A stretch of DNA of 64,000 nt from Algibacter pacificus (GTDB taxonomy: Bacteria > Bacteroidota > Bacteroidia > Flavobacteriales > Flavobacteriaceae): positions 248,001 through 312,000 of the forward strand of contig NZ_VOGY01000003.1 of NCBI RefSeq assembly GCF_008033385.1, read 5' to 3'. Shown in pieces: positions 10,098-18,837 of this stretch; the stretch's first letter is position 1; every line of letters starts with the position of its first letter. The translations under genes and the position numbers were made by a program. The notes under the pieces are model-generated. The model was given only the letters and a program-made list of their open reading frames with translations, was not told the DNA's origin and searched no databases.

Positions 10098-10139
10098 CAA
10101 ATATAAAACTATTTTTAGATAAGGCTAAAAATAGTTTTA
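10098..10139 (-). promoter_or_regulatory. Receptor promoter overlapped by a 15-bp inverted-repeat operator
   Basis: On the minus strand TATATTTG (10105-10098) is a perfect -7 box 16 nt from the start codon of the receptor gene. Just upstream, 10104-10118 and 10125-10139 form a perfect 15-bp inverted repeat with a 6-nt spacer. Its core TTAG-N6-CTAA (10115-10128) has the half-sites known from DtxR/IdeR/MntR-family operators. Position over the promoter predicts repression. The identity of the regulator is inferred. Confidence 0.6.
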
Positions 10140-10284
10140 AAATATTTTTGTATCATTAAAATTGCACGCATTATTGCGTAACAGAGCTAAGTATGAGCTG
10201 TTTCTTATTTAAAAAATAAAGTGTGTAGTATGTGTTTTAAGGGATTCGGAATGGCGATGAACTGGGGTTTAGTAGAGAAAACCC

Positions 10285-10335
10285 ATAAAAAAGCAGAATG
10301 AATTGAGTGCGCTAATTAGCATTCAATTCATTCTG
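10285..10335 (-). terminator. Terminator of the DUF1080 gene
   Basis: A perfect 13-bp inverted repeat (10294-10306 with 10323-10335, arms CAGAATGAATTGA). Read leftward it is followed by CTTTTTTAT. It lies 76 nt past the stop of the DUF1080 gene. The rest of the 328-bp gap 10083-10410 holds only the receptor promoter region. Confidence 0.8.
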
Positions 10336-10410
10336 AAAAGGGCTCAATTTCAAACGGTATTAATATTGAAATTAGAGGTATTGATAAAATATAATGATCT
10401 AAAACTTAAC

Positions 10411-11286
10411 TTAAGATTGAAGTTTAATTTGTTTTCTAATGCGTTTAGGGAATTTTTTAATAGGCGTTAAGGTGAGTGCTTTATAATAGCATTCGGCAGC
10501 TTCCGATTGGATTTGGATTTGTCCTTTGTTTAAAATGTCACCTTTATCATTTTTTGCGTTTTCAACAACCATAACCACATGGCCATTAACTACATGTACG
10601 GCATTATTTCCTAATACATAAATTTCTAAAAGATTCCATTCGCCATGAGGCGCGTCGTGTTCCGATCCGGCATTAATATAGGTATTGGCTTCAAAATAGG
10701 CATCGGAATTTGGGTTGTATTTTTTAGATTCACCTCTAACTACTGAAGTTGGTTTTCCTCGTTTAGGCTGCGCTGTTCCGCCGCCTAAAGGAATAAAATC
10801 TCCTAAATCGGTTTCTTGTACTTGATATTCTAGTGATGTTTTCCATGTTTTCCAGAAGGCACCGTGCTCACCGTAGCAGTGGTATAGGATGCCGCTATCG
10901 CGTTTGTCTTCTAACCTTGGTTCCCATTTTTTATCACCCCATTTAAACAGTGTGCTTAGGTGATAATTTTCGTAATCTTTTTTTGTGCTGATACAGCCTA
11001 GAATTTCACCACTAATATTTAAGATAATTTCACCGTTTTCATTAGTAACTGTAAACACGTCTTTAATGTCATTGTTTAGTCCTAATGCGGTTCCTTTGTG
11101 TACGTTATCGGACTGGTATGTGCCTGCTGGTAAATTGGTAACGGTTTCGTGTGGAACACCTAGCCATTTTTCAAACTGGCTTAAATCTTCATCCAGTAAA
11201 TAAATGGTTTTTGATTTTTTTTGAGCTGTTACTATTAAACTTGTTAAAATTAAAAATAGGGAAAGGTACTTGAATTTTGAATGCAT
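10411..11286 (-). CDS. Secreted DUF1080 / 3-keto-disaccharide hydrolase-like protein
   Basis: A 291-residue exported protein with an N-terminal signal ([17 protein letters not shown]). The mature part is a concanavalin-like DUF1080 domain: the [12 protein letters not shown] opening, [27 protein letters not shown], the [21 protein letters not shown] strand pair and a closing [22 protein letters not shown]. Characterised relatives act on 3-keto-sugars in glycoside breakdown, but most DUF1080 proteins have no known substrate. No carbohydrate-utilisation genes are nearby, so the role stays open. It reads in the same direction as feoAB but has its own terminator. Confidence 0.87.
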   Translation of the reverse strand: MHSKFKYLSLFLILTSLIVTAQKKSKTIYLLDEDLSQFEKWLGVPHETVTNLPAGTYQSDNVHKGTALGLNNDIKDVFTVTNENGEIILNISGEILGCISTKKDYENYHLSTLFKWGDKKWEPRLEDKRDSGILYHCYGEHGAFWKTWKTSLEYQVQETDLGDFIPLGGGTAQPKRGKPTSVVRGESKKYNPNSDAYFEANTYINAGSEHDAPHGEWNLLEIYVLGNNAVHVVNGHVVMVVENAKNDKGDILNKGQIQIQSEAAECYYKALTLTPIKKFPKRIRKQIKLQS

Positions 11287-11361
11287 GGAATGGCTTATTT
11301 AGTTTATCCAAATATAGAGATATTCCTAAAAAATAAGCGCTGTTTTTTGTGTGAATGTGTT

Positions 11362-11499
11362 TTAATGGCAACCGCAGCCATCATCGCCACCACATGCCTT
11401 TTTAGATTTGGGTTTTTTCCCGAAATATTTTTTTAACAAAAATAATACGGCAAAACCCATGGTTGTAAATACGAGTATATTTTGAATAATGGTATTCAT
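11362..11499 (-). CDS. FeoB-associated Cys-rich membrane protein (45 residues)
   Basis: A short gene starting 12 nt after the feoB stop. It begins MNTIIQNILVF, has one membrane helix at ~5-22 (ILVFTTMGFAVLFLL), then a Lys-rich stretch (KKYFGKKPKSKK) and a Cys-rich tail with C36, C42 and C44 followed by a final His45. This is the layout of the small FeoB-associated Cys-rich proteins found beside feoB in Bacteroidota and Firmicutes, which are thought to bind iron at the membrane or assist FeoB. The gene is easily missed because of its size. Position, direction and composition make it convincing. Confidence 0.85.
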   Translation of the reverse strand: MNTIIQNILVFTTMGFAVLFLLKKYFGKKPKSKKACGGDDGCGCH

Positions 11500-11511
11500 T
11501 TTTTTTGTTTT

Positions 11512-13611
11512 TTATTTCAATAATTGAAACGCTATTAACGCCGTAATATATGCAATTGCCGTCATAATTACTAGTTGATACACTGGCCATTTCCAGCTGT
11601 TTGTTTCTCGTTTTACGATAGCTAAAGTACTCATACATTGCATAGCGAATGCATAAAATAAAAGTAGTGAAATCCCTGATGCTAAAGTGAAAAGAGGTCC
11701 GCCTAAAACAGGGTTTGTTTCTTTCGCCATTCTATTTTTAATAGTGTCTTCATCATCATTTCCAACACTGTAGATGGTTGCTAGTGTGCCAACAAAAACT
11801 TCACGAGCAGCAAAACTACTTACAATGGCGATACCAATTTTCCAATCGTAACCTAAAGGTCTAATAGCCGGTTCAATGGCGTGTCCAGCAATACCAATAA
11901 AAGAATGTTTAAGTTTATGCGATGCTATTTTTTGTTGTAAAGCTTCATCGGATAAATTATTAGAAACATTTGCTTTTGTAACAATATCTTCAGCTTTATT
12001 AAAATTATCTCCCGGTCCATAAGACGCCAAAAACCAAAGTATAATGGAGATGGCTAAAATAATTTTACCAGCACCAAATACAAAAGATTTAGTTTTTTCG
12101 ATTACGGTTAAGGCTACATTTTTAAAAAGTGGCAGCTTGTAATTGGGCATTTCTACCACAAAAAAGGACTTACTCTTTATTTTAAGAATTTTATTTAAAA
12201 TATATGCTGAAACTACTGCAGACACAAAACCAAGTAAATACAATAGCATTAAAGTTAGCGCTTGATAGCTTAAACCTAAAAAACGACCTTCGGGAATGAC
12301 TAACGAGATGATAATTAGATACACGGGTAATCGTGCCGAACATGTTGTAAACGGTGTCACTAAAATAGTAATTAAGCGTTCTTTCCAGCTTTCTATATTT
12401 CTAGTAGCCATAATAGCTGGAATGGCACAAGCTGTTCCAGAAATTAGGGGTACAACGCTTTTTCCGCTAAGGCCAAAGCGTTTCATAATATTATCCATTA
12501 AAAATACTACACGACTCATATAACCACTTTCTTCGAGCACAGAAATAAAGAGGAATAAAAAAGCGATTTGAGGAATAAAAATAACAATCCCGCCAAGCCC
12601 AGCAATGATACCTTCAGCTAATAAATTAGTAAAAGCCCCAGATGGCAAGGTGTTTTTTACCCATTCGCTTAAGGCAGCAAAAGTTTCGTCTATAAAATCC
12701 ATGGGCACGCTGGACCAATCGTAAATAGCTTGAAAAATAAGTAGTAAAATGAAAAAGAAAATAAGATAACCCCAAACTTTATGGGTTAGAACTTTATCCA
12801 ATTTGGCACGCAAATCTTTGGCTTGCGTAACGTCTATAGTTTTTCCTTTTTTAAGAACATTATTTATAAACTGGTAGCGTTTTATGGTTTCGCGTTGCTG
12901 TAATCGTTTTAAATCGCCACTAGTTTTTGTTTTAAAACTGGCAATAGCGTCTATTTCTTTTCGGTCTGTTTTTCCAAAATTTACATCTTGGGTAATTACC
13001 AGCCAAAGTTTGTATATTAATTGGTTTGGAAATGCTTTTCTTAAAGCATCAAAATACGGTTTATCAATTTCCGATGGGTCTAAACAAGCTGATACAGAGA
13101 GATCTCTATAGTTAGCTATAAGTTCTTTTAAGCGATCGATACCATCGTTTTTACGCGTACTTATTAATGCTATTTTGGTTTGAAGTTGTTCTTCTAAGTA
13201 GTCAATATCCAAAGAAATACCTTTGTATTTCATTCTGTCGGACATGTTGATGGCTAAAATAGTGGGGATTTCTAAATCTTTAATTTGAGTAAAAATTAAA
13301 AGATTTCGCTTTAAATTTTCAACATCGCTAACCACAACGGCAACATCGGGGTAATCTTTATCGTTTTTATTTAAAAGCAATTCAATAACTACATTTTCAT
13401 CTAGGGAAGAAGCATTTAAACTATAGGTTCCCGGTAAATCAATAATATGTGCCTTTACGCCTCGAGGTAATTTACAAACGCCTTCTTTTTTTTCTACCGT
13501 AATACCTGGGTAGTTTCCAACTTTTTGATTTAAACCGGTTAAGGCATTAAATACAGAGGTTTTACCGGTGTTTGGATTTCCAATTAAGGCAACGTTTATT
13601 TGCTTACTCAT
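11512..13611 (-). CDS. feoB: Ferrous iron transporter FeoB
   Basis: A 699-residue inner-membrane Fe2+ uptake protein. The N-terminal G domain has G1 GNPNTGKTS (11-19), G3 DLPGTYS (58-64) and G4 NMSD (122-125). A helical GDI-like region (~165-265) follows, then the polytopic part (~280-699) with two Gate motifs, including SGTACAIPAIMATR, and a C-terminal gate segment around SSFAAREVFVGTLATIYSVG. The start overlaps the end of feoA by 8 bp, and the small Cys-rich protein follows, so the order is feoA-feoB-small protein. Length is within the family range. Identification is secure. Confidence 0.96.
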   Translation of the reverse strand: MSKQINVALIGNPNTGKTSVFNALTGLNQKVGNYPGITVEKKEGVCKLPRGVKAHIIDLPGTYSLNASSLDENVVIELLLNKNDKDYPDVAVVVSDVENLKRNLLIFTQIKDLEIPTILAINMSDRMKYKGISLDIDYLEEQLQTKIALISTRKNDGIDRLKELIANYRDLSVSACLDPSEIDKPYFDALRKAFPNQLIYKLWLVITQDVNFGKTDRKEIDAIASFKTKTSGDLKRLQQRETIKRYQFINNVLKKGKTIDVTQAKDLRAKLDKVLTHKVWGYLIFFFILLLIFQAIYDWSSVPMDFIDETFAALSEWVKNTLPSGAFTNLLAEGIIAGLGGIVIFIPQIAFLFLFISVLEESGYMSRVVFLMDNIMKRFGLSGKSVVPLISGTACAIPAIMATRNIESWKERLITILVTPFTTCSARLPVYLIIISLVIPEGRFLGLSYQALTLMLLYLLGFVSAVVSAYILNKILKIKSKSFFVVEMPNYKLPLFKNVALTVIEKTKSFVFGAGKIILAISIILWFLASYGPGDNFNKAEDIVTKANVSNNLSDEALQQKIASHKLKHSFIGIAGHAIEPAIRPLGYDWKIGIAIVSSFAAREVFVGTLATIYSVGNDDEDTIKNRMAKETNPVLGGPLFTLASGISLLLFYAFAMQCMSTLAIVKRETNSWKWPVYQLVIMTAIAYITALIAFQLLK

Positions 13612-13840
13612 GTGTTATTTTTTCAATTAAAATATACGAGGCCGTTTCTTTTCTAATAGCCACATGCGAACCATTTATATTTAAATACATGGGATCTTGA
13701 AAAGGTGCAAGCTGAATGAGCTCCACAAAATTCCCTGGCAAACAGCCCATTTCTAATAATTTCAATGGAATGTTTTTCGACGAAACATCGGTGATAACAG
13801 CGCGTTCGCCACGTTTTAAATGTGCTATAGTGTGTTGCAA
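13604..13840 (-). CDS. feoA: Ferrous iron transport protein A (FeoA)
   Basis: A 78-residue SH3-like protein that helps FeoB in Fe2+ uptake. It has the typical pattern: N-terminal LKRGERAVITDV, a central KLLEMGCLPGNFVELIQLAPFQDP and a C-terminal strand HVAIRKETASYILIEK. It is the first gene of the feoA-feoB operon and overlaps feoB by 8 bp, suggesting translational coupling. A TAnnTTTG box lies 27 nt upstream. Confidence 0.93.
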   Translation of the reverse strand: MQHTIAHLKRGERAVITDVSSKNIPLKLLEMGCLPGNFVELIQLAPFQDPMYLNINGSHVAIRKETASYILIEKITHE

Positions 13841-13866
13841 GCTTATTTAGATTGATTTTAAAGAAG

Positions 13867-13874
13867 CAAAAGTA
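13867..13874 (-). promoter_or_regulatory. Likely -7 box of the feoAB operon
   Basis: On the minus strand TACTTTTG fits TAnnTTTG, 27 nt before the feoA start. The region just upstream (13884-13897, TTTA-N6-TAAA) is weakly palindromic. No clear -33 TTTG is seen. Confidence 0.4.
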
Positions 13875-14007
13875 ATATAAATGTTTAGAAGTATAAAAGT
13901 TTATTGCGAAAATAGTTTGCCGTAGTCGTATGCTTTGTGGTAAGTTTAACATTTTCGCTTTTATTTCAGCATAAAAAATCGCGTCATATTAAGTTTTTTA
14001 GATTCCG

Positions 14008-14673
14008 TTACTCTTGTTTTAAAATGGCGATATCACTTAGCAACCTATCGATATCGTCTTCTTTGGTTCCATCATAAAATCCGCGAATTTGACGTTTTTT
14101 ATCAATAAGCATAAAATTTTCGGTGTGTACCATATCAAAAGGCCCTCCGTATTCGGCGTCTTTTACTGCCAAATAGCTTTTTCTTGCCAAGTCGTAAATT
14201 TCTTTTTTATCACCTGTAACTAAATTCCATTTTTTATCATTCACTCCTTTTTTTATCGCATAGCTTTTTAGTTGGGCTACGGTATCAATTTCAGGCGTTA
14301 CGGAATGGGACAATAGCATCACTTCATCGTCATTCATTATTTCTTTTTGAATTTTCACCATGTGGTCTGTCATAATCGGGCAAATGGTTTGGCAGGTGGT
14401 AAAAAAGAAATCGGCCACGTAAATTTTATTTTTATAATCCTCTTGGGTGATGGTTTTTCCGTTTTGATTCAATAATGCGAAATCGGCAATTTTATGATAT
14501 TTTTTTTTGTATTGAAGAGTACTGTCAACCAATTCGGCACTTACCGAAGCGGGTTGGTAAATAGGTAAAGGCTGATAAACATTTAAAGTGTTATAAATTA
14601 AACTCACAATAATTACAGAAAGTACACCGAAAACAATGAAGAAAATCTTATATTCTTTAAAAATAGAACCCAT
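14008..14673 (-). CDS. SCO1/SenC-family copper/thioredoxin-like protein
   Basis: A 221-residue membrane-anchored thioredoxin-fold protein. An N-terminal helix lies at ~9-30, then the periplasmic domain. The copper-binding set is intact: C94 and C98 in FFTTCQTICP and H183 in MVHTENFML. SCO proteins deliver copper to, or reduce, the CuA centre of cytochrome c oxidase; no oxidase gene is in this window, so the partner is not shown. It lies upstream of feoA on the same strand with a 167-nt gap, so it is probably a separate unit. Family assignment is firm. Confidence 0.92.
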   Translation of the reverse strand: MGSIFKEYKIFFIVFGVLSVIIVSLIYNTLNVYQPLPIYQPASVSAELVDSTLQYKKKYHKIADFALLNQNGKTITQEDYKNKIYVADFFFTTCQTICPIMTDHMVKIQKEIMNDDEVMLLSHSVTPEIDTVAQLKSYAIKKGVNDKKWNLVTGDKKEIYDLARKSYLAVKDAEYGGPFDMVHTENFMLIDKKRQIRGFYDGTKEDDIDRLLSDIAILKQE

Positions 14674-14794
14674 TACTTATTAATTTATGCAAAAATACAA
14701 GATATTTTAGAATTGCTCCCCGCCATGATACCCTAAATTCCTGTTAAAACCTTTGGCTTTATTTAATTGTCTTTTTAAAGTTGGTTTAAAAGCT

Positions 14795-14802
14795 TACTTT
14801 TG
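14795..14802 (+). promoter_or_regulatory. Likely -7 box of rseP
   Basis: TACTTTTG fits TAnnTTTG, 30 nt before the rseP start. The -33 element is not clear (the nearest TTG is at 14767, 25 nt away). Confidence 0.4.
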
Positions 14803-14832
14803 TGCGATTCTAAAAAATTGATTGAATAGTAT

Positions 14833-16179
14833 ATGGAGTTTGTAATTAAAATATCGCAGTTTTTGCTAAGTCTTTCGTTGTTAATTATTTTACACGAATT
14901 AGGGCATTTTATACCTGCAAAACTTTTTAAAACACGAGTAGAAAAATTTTACTTATTTTTTGATGTCAAGTTTTCTTTATTTAAAAAGAAAATAGGCGAA
15001 ACCGTTTACGGTATTGGTTGGTTGCCCCTTGGTGGTTATGTGAAAATTTCTGGCATGATAGACGAAAGTATGGATACCGAACAAATGGAAAAAGAACCGC
15101 AACCTTGGGAATTTCGATCTAAACCGGCTTGGCAACGATTAATTATTATGCTTGGTGGTGTTACTGTAAACTTTGTTTTAGCCATTGTGATCTATATTGG
15201 AATGAGTTATTTTTATGGTGATAAATTTCTACCTGTTCAAAATATTCAAGATGGTTTATTAGTAGAAAGTACGGTTGCCAATAAAGCAGGACTTTTAACT
15301 GGTGATAATGTTATTGCTGTTGATGGGGCTAAAATTGAAAACTATTCTGAAGTTTCGGAGAAAGTCCTGTTTGGAAAAGAAATTACCATTGAACGCAACG
15401 GCCAACAGAAAACCATTACATTTCCTGAAGATTTTTTAGCACAATTAATAGACTCTAAAGAAAAAAGTTTTATAAATTTAAGAATGCCTTTCGTGGTGGT
15501 TGAAGTACCAGATTCGTCTGCAAATAAAAATAGCGGACTTTTAAAAGGTGATATTATAGTGGGCTTAAACGATTATAAAACCAAGTATGTCGATCAAGTT
15601 ATTGAAGGTTTAGATAAATTTAAAGGACAAAATGTTACGGCTATCGTACTTAGAGATGGAAAAGAAACCACGTTACCTTTAAGTATTAGTGCGGATAGTA
15701 AGCTAGGTTTAGTTTATGCACCACAATCGACATTTGCTACATTGGAAGCTTTAAATTATTATAAGTTTGAAACTAAAGACTATGGCTTTTTTGAAGCTAT
15801 TCCTGTAGGTTTAGAAAAAACAGGCGATAAAATCACCTCGTATATTACACAGTTTAAAGCCATTTTTACACCAAGTACGGGTGCATATAAAGGCGTAGGT
15901 GGCTTTAAAGCTATTTACGATATATTCCCTAGTTTTTGGAGCTGGCAAGTATTTTGGGGTATTACAGCCTTTTTATCAATTATGTTGGGGGTTTTAAACT
16001 TATTACCTATTCCTGCTTTAGATGGTGGACATGTGATGTTTTTATTATACGAAATGATTTCTGGAAGAAAGCCAGGCGACAAATTTATGGAGTATGCACA
16101 AATGGTTGGATTCTTTCTTTTAATAGCATTAGTGCTGTTTGCGAACGGTAATGATATTTATAAAGCACTTTTTGATTAA
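14833..16179 (+). CDS. rseP: RIP metalloprotease RseP (site-2 protease, M50)
   Basis: A 448-residue intramembrane zinc protease that cuts membrane-bound anti-sigma factors and leftover signal peptides. The first helix carries HELGH with H21, E22 and H25 as zinc-site residues. The C-terminal helix region has NLLPIPALDGGH, whose Asp is the third zinc ligand. Two PDZ domains lie between (~125-290). There are four membrane segments in total. Length and order match the family. The ATG at 14833 places the start just before the first helix. No anti-sigma gene is nearby, so the substrate is not shown here. Confidence 0.94.
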   Translation: MEFVIKISQFLLSLSLLIILHELGHFIPAKLFKTRVEKFYLFFDVKFSLFKKKIGETVYGIGWLPLGGYVKISGMIDESMDTEQMEKEPQPWEFRSKPAWQRLIIMLGGVTVNFVLAIVIYIGMSYFYGDKFLPVQNIQDGLLVESTVANKAGLLTGDNVIAVDGAKIENYSEVSEKVLFGKEITIERNGQQKTITFPEDFLAQLIDSKEKSFINLRMPFVVVEVPDSSANKNSGLLKGDIIVGLNDYKTKYVDQVIEGLDKFKGQNVTAIVLRDGKETTLPLSISADSKLGLVYAPQSTFATLEALNYYKFETKDYGFFEAIPVGLEKTGDKITSYITQFKAIFTPSTGAYKGVGGFKAIYDIFPSFWSWQVFWGITAFLSIMLGVLNLLPIPALDGGHVMFLLYEMISGRKPGDKFMEYAQMVGFFLLIALVLFANGNDIYKALFD

Positions 16180-16195
16180 ATTTTTTTAAAAAAAG

Positions 16196-16226
16196 TTTGT
16201 GGCATTCAAAATAAGTTTTATATTTG
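16196..16226 (+). promoter_or_regulatory. Strong Bacteroidota promoter ahead of tRNA-Asn
   Basis: TTTG (16196-16199), 19 nt, then TATATTTG (16219-16226): an exact match to the Bacteroidota housekeeping promoter with optimal spacing. It lies about 150 nt before the tRNA and 16 nt after the rseP stop. The expected start of transcription is near 16233, so the tRNA precursor has a long 5' leader. Confidence 0.75.
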
Positions 16227-16377
16227 CAACCGCTAAGCCAAATAACCCACTTCTTAGGGAGTTAGTTAAAGATAAAAGCAAAGCGAATTAAGTTCTTTTG
16301 AATAGAAAATTTTAAGAAAAAGTATTATTTTTGAACTATTAAAAATAACACAAAAACTTAAAAAATATAATATACAC

Positions 16378-16451
16378 TCCTTCTTAGCTCAGTTGGTTAG
16401 AGCATCTGACTGTTAATCAGAGGGTCCTTGGTTCGAGCCCAAGAGAAGGAG
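16378..16451 (+). tRNA. tRNA-Asn (anticodon GTT)
   Basis: A 74-nt cloverleaf: acceptor TCCTTCT paired with AGAAGGA, D stem GCTC/GAGC, anticodon stem TCTGA/TCAGA with loop CTGTTAA (anticodon GTT), variable loop GGGTC, and T stem CTTGG/CCAAG with loop TTCGAGC. The discriminator base is G and CCA is not encoded. A hairpin terminator follows at once. Confidence 0.97.
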
Positions 16452-16457
16452 CAAAAC

Positions 16458-16486
16458 AAAGTCCAGCAGAAATGTTGGACTTTTTT
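16458..16486 (+). terminator. Terminator of tRNA-Asn
   Basis: Stem AAAGTCCAGCA / TGTTGGACTTT (one G-T pair) with loop GAAA, ending in a T-run, 6 nt after the tRNA. Confidence 0.85.
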
Positions 16487-16576
16487 GTTTTTAATAGTTT
16501 CCTCAAGGCTTTAGCCGGTTTTAAAAAATAATTAAACATACCATAATCTAAAACCGACATTTGTTATATTTACCAC

Positions 16577-18352
16577 ATGAGAATGTTTTTAATTTTAAGT
16601 CTGTTTTTAAGCACAACCTTGTTTGCGCAAAGTGATATTCTTGCTAAAGAATATTTTAAAAACGGTGATTTTAAAAAGGCCTTATTCGAGTACGAAAAAC
16701 TATATGCAAAATCAGAAGTAAATATAAACTACATTAATGCTATAGTTGAAACCCATCAGCAATTAGAGCAATACGATGAAGCTGAAGCTTTTTTATTAAA
16801 GGTGATGGCTAAATTTAACTTTGTTGGTTTTTTAGTAGAATTAGGCTATAATTATCAGCTTAAAAAGGATTCAGTAAACGCAAAGTTGTACTACGATAAA
16901 GCCCTTGAAAGTATCGATTTAAGATTGAGCAATGTGTATCCCGTAGGGCAAGGTTTTAGAAACCATAGTTTATTAAACGAAGCCATAGCAGCCTATCAAA
17001 AAAGTATGGCTTTAGACTCAAAATATAATTTCAATTTACAATTGGCACAGCTTTATGGAGAGCAAGGCAATATTGAAAAAATGTTTACAAACTATATCAA
17101 TTACGTCGAGACTAACCCTTTAATTGTAAATAATGTAAAGCGTTATATCAACGATTTTATCAGTGAAAATAGCGCAAACCCTAACAATATACTGTTCCGA
17201 AAAATTTTACTTAAAAAAGCACAGCAAGCACCTAATATACTGTGGAACGAGCTGTTAAGCTGGTTGTTTATTCAGCAAAAGGAAGTTAACAAAGCCTTTG
17301 TGCAAGAGAAAGCTATTTTTAATCGAGAACCCGAAAACTTAAACCGAATCATCGATTTAGCCGGAATTGCTATTAATGAAAATGATAACGAAACGGCGAA
17401 ATCTATTTATGAATATATCATAGAAAAATCGCAAGATTTGGATGTACAACTACAGGCACATTATTATTTGCTTCAAATAGAAACTAAAGAAAGTACAGCG
17501 GCTAATTATAAAACTATTCAGTCTAAATATTTGGAGTTGTTTGAGCAATTTGGAGTTTTTTCACAAACCTTAAGGCTTCAAATCGCTTACGCTCATTTTT
17601 TAGCTTTTTATTTAGATGAACCTCAAAAGGCAACGTCGTTTTTAGAAAAAACGTTAGAACTTCAGCTTAGTGAGCAACAAAAAGCGGAGGTGAAATTAGA
17701 ATTGGGTGATATTTTAGTGCTTCAAGAAAAATTCAATCAAGCCTTAATTTATTATACTCAAATTCAGCGGAATTTAAAAAACAGTACTATTTCTCAAACT
17801 GCTCGATTTAAAGTAGCAAAAACCAGTTATTATAAAGGCGATTTTAAATGGGCAGAATCGCAACTTAAAATTTTAAAATCTTCAACTTCGCAACTTACGG
17901 CAAACGATGCGTTGGATTTAAAATTATTAATAAGTGATAATAAATACGAAGATTCCCTGCAAACGGCATTAAAAATATATGCCAAAGCCGATTTGTTAGC
18001 TTTTCAGAATAAAAATGATGCAGCTATTGATTTATTGGATAAAGTGCTAAATAAGCATAAAACGGAACCTATCATTCCACAAGCTTTATACAAACAAGCC
18101 GAATTATTTGAAGGCAAACAAGAATTCCAGAAAGCCGAAGCAAATTATAACCGCATCATTGAAAATTATAGAGATGGCATTTTAATTGATAATGCTTTGT
18201 ATAAATTGGCTGAACTCTACGCCAACCAATTGGAGCAGCCTGAAAAAGCAAAAGCACTTTACGAACAGATTATATTTAATCATCCCGATAGTATTTATTT
18301 TGTTGAAGCTCGAAAAAAATATAGGGCCTTGCGTGGTGATACCATCAATTAA
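16577..18352 (+). CDS. Secreted/periplasmic TPR-repeat protein
   Basis: A 591-residue protein with a signal peptide (MFLILSLFLSTTLFAQ) followed almost entirely by tetratricopeptide-type helical repeats. Clear examples are AKEYFKNGDFKKALFEYEKLY near the N-terminus, the ELGDILVLQEKFNQALIYYTQI region, and the C-terminal YKQAELFEGKQEFQKAEANYNRII and LAELYANQLEQPEKAKALYEQII. TPR arrays bind other proteins; no enzymatic domain is seen. The start may be this ATG or the one two codons later. It may form a unit with the DUF4286 gene 105 nt downstream. The function is unknown. Confidence 0.85.
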   Translation: MRMFLILSLFLSTTLFAQSDILAKEYFKNGDFKKALFEYEKLYAKSEVNINYINAIVETHQQLEQYDEAEAFLLKVMAKFNFVGFLVELGYNYQLKKDSVNAKLYYDKALESIDLRLSNVYPVGQGFRNHSLLNEAIAAYQKSMALDSKYNFNLQLAQLYGEQGNIEKMFTNYINYVETNPLIVNNVKRYINDFISENSANPNNILFRKILLKKAQQAPNILWNELLSWLFIQQKEVNKAFVQEKAIFNREPENLNRIIDLAGIAINENDNETAKSIYEYIIEKSQDLDVQLQAHYYLLQIETKESTAANYKTIQSKYLELFEQFGVFSQTLRLQIAYAHFLAFYLDEPQKATSFLEKTLELQLSEQQKAEVKLELGDILVLQEKFNQALIYYTQIQRNLKNSTISQTARFKVAKTSYYKGDFKWAESQLKILKSSTSQLTANDALDLKLLISDNKYEDSLQTALKIYAKADLLAFQNKNDAAIDLLDKVLNKHKTEPIIPQALYKQAELFEGKQEFQKAEANYNRIIENYRDGILIDNALYKLAELYANQLEQPEKAKALYEQIIFNHPDSIYFVEARKKYRALRGDTIN

Positions 18353-18457
18353 TCTAACTCGGGTGAAAAAGCAAAAAAGGTTTGCTAAGTCCTAATTATC
18401 TTTAGAATTTTGCCAACCGAAAAGCCAAGTGTTTTCTATTAAATTTAAAAATATATT

Positions 18458-18781
18458 ATGATTATATACAACGTAACTTCAAACATTGACGAATCTATTG
18501 AAGCCGAATGGTTAATTTGGATTAAAGCACATATCCCAAAAGTGCTGGCTACTGGTAAATTTGAAAAAGCGACGTTAACTAAAGTTTTGGTTGAAGAAGA
18601 GATGGGTGGCGTTACCTATTCCGTACAATACCGGTCGCATTCTCGCGAAGCTTTAAATGCTTTTCATCGAGAAGATGCCGATAAATTACGCATAGAAGGC
18701 ATGAAAAAATTTGCAGATAAAATGCTGAGTTTCCGTACCGAACTTGAAATTGTTGACGAGTACACGGTTAATTTTAGTTAA
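18458..18781 (+). CDS. DUF4286 family protein
   Basis: A 107-residue cytoplasmic protein of the DUF4286 family, common and single-copy in Bacteroidota. It has the typical opening MIIYNVTSNIDESIEAEWLIWIK, a central GGVTYSVQYRS strand and a C-terminal FADKMLSFRTELEIVDEY. The fold resembles a small alpha/beta dimer of the ABM type. No function is established for the family. A hairpin ends the unit 8 nt after the stop. Confidence 0.85.
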   Translation: MIIYNVTSNIDESIEAEWLIWIKAHIPKVLATGKFEKATLTKVLVEEEMGGVTYSVQYRSHSREALNAFHREDADKLRIEGMKKFADKMLSFRTELEIVDEYTVNFS

Positions 18782-18789
18782 TATAACTA

Positions 18790-18824
18790 CTGCTCCTTAA
18801 AAGATTATAGGTTTTGAGGAGCAG
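18790..18824. terminator. Hairpin between convergent genes
   Basis: CTGCTCCTTAAAA pairs with TTTTGAGGAGCAG with one mismatch. It sits between the DUF4286 gene (plus) and the secreted protein gene (minus), whose 3' ends face each other. No strong T-run follows on either side, so its strength is uncertain. Confidence 0.5.
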
Positions 18825-18837
18825 AACAATGCTTATT

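Noticed and set aside
11402-11638. Minus-strand frame of 78 codons overlapping feoB and the small Cys-rich gene
   Set aside because: It is out of frame with both, and the 45-residue FeoB-associated frame explains the region better.
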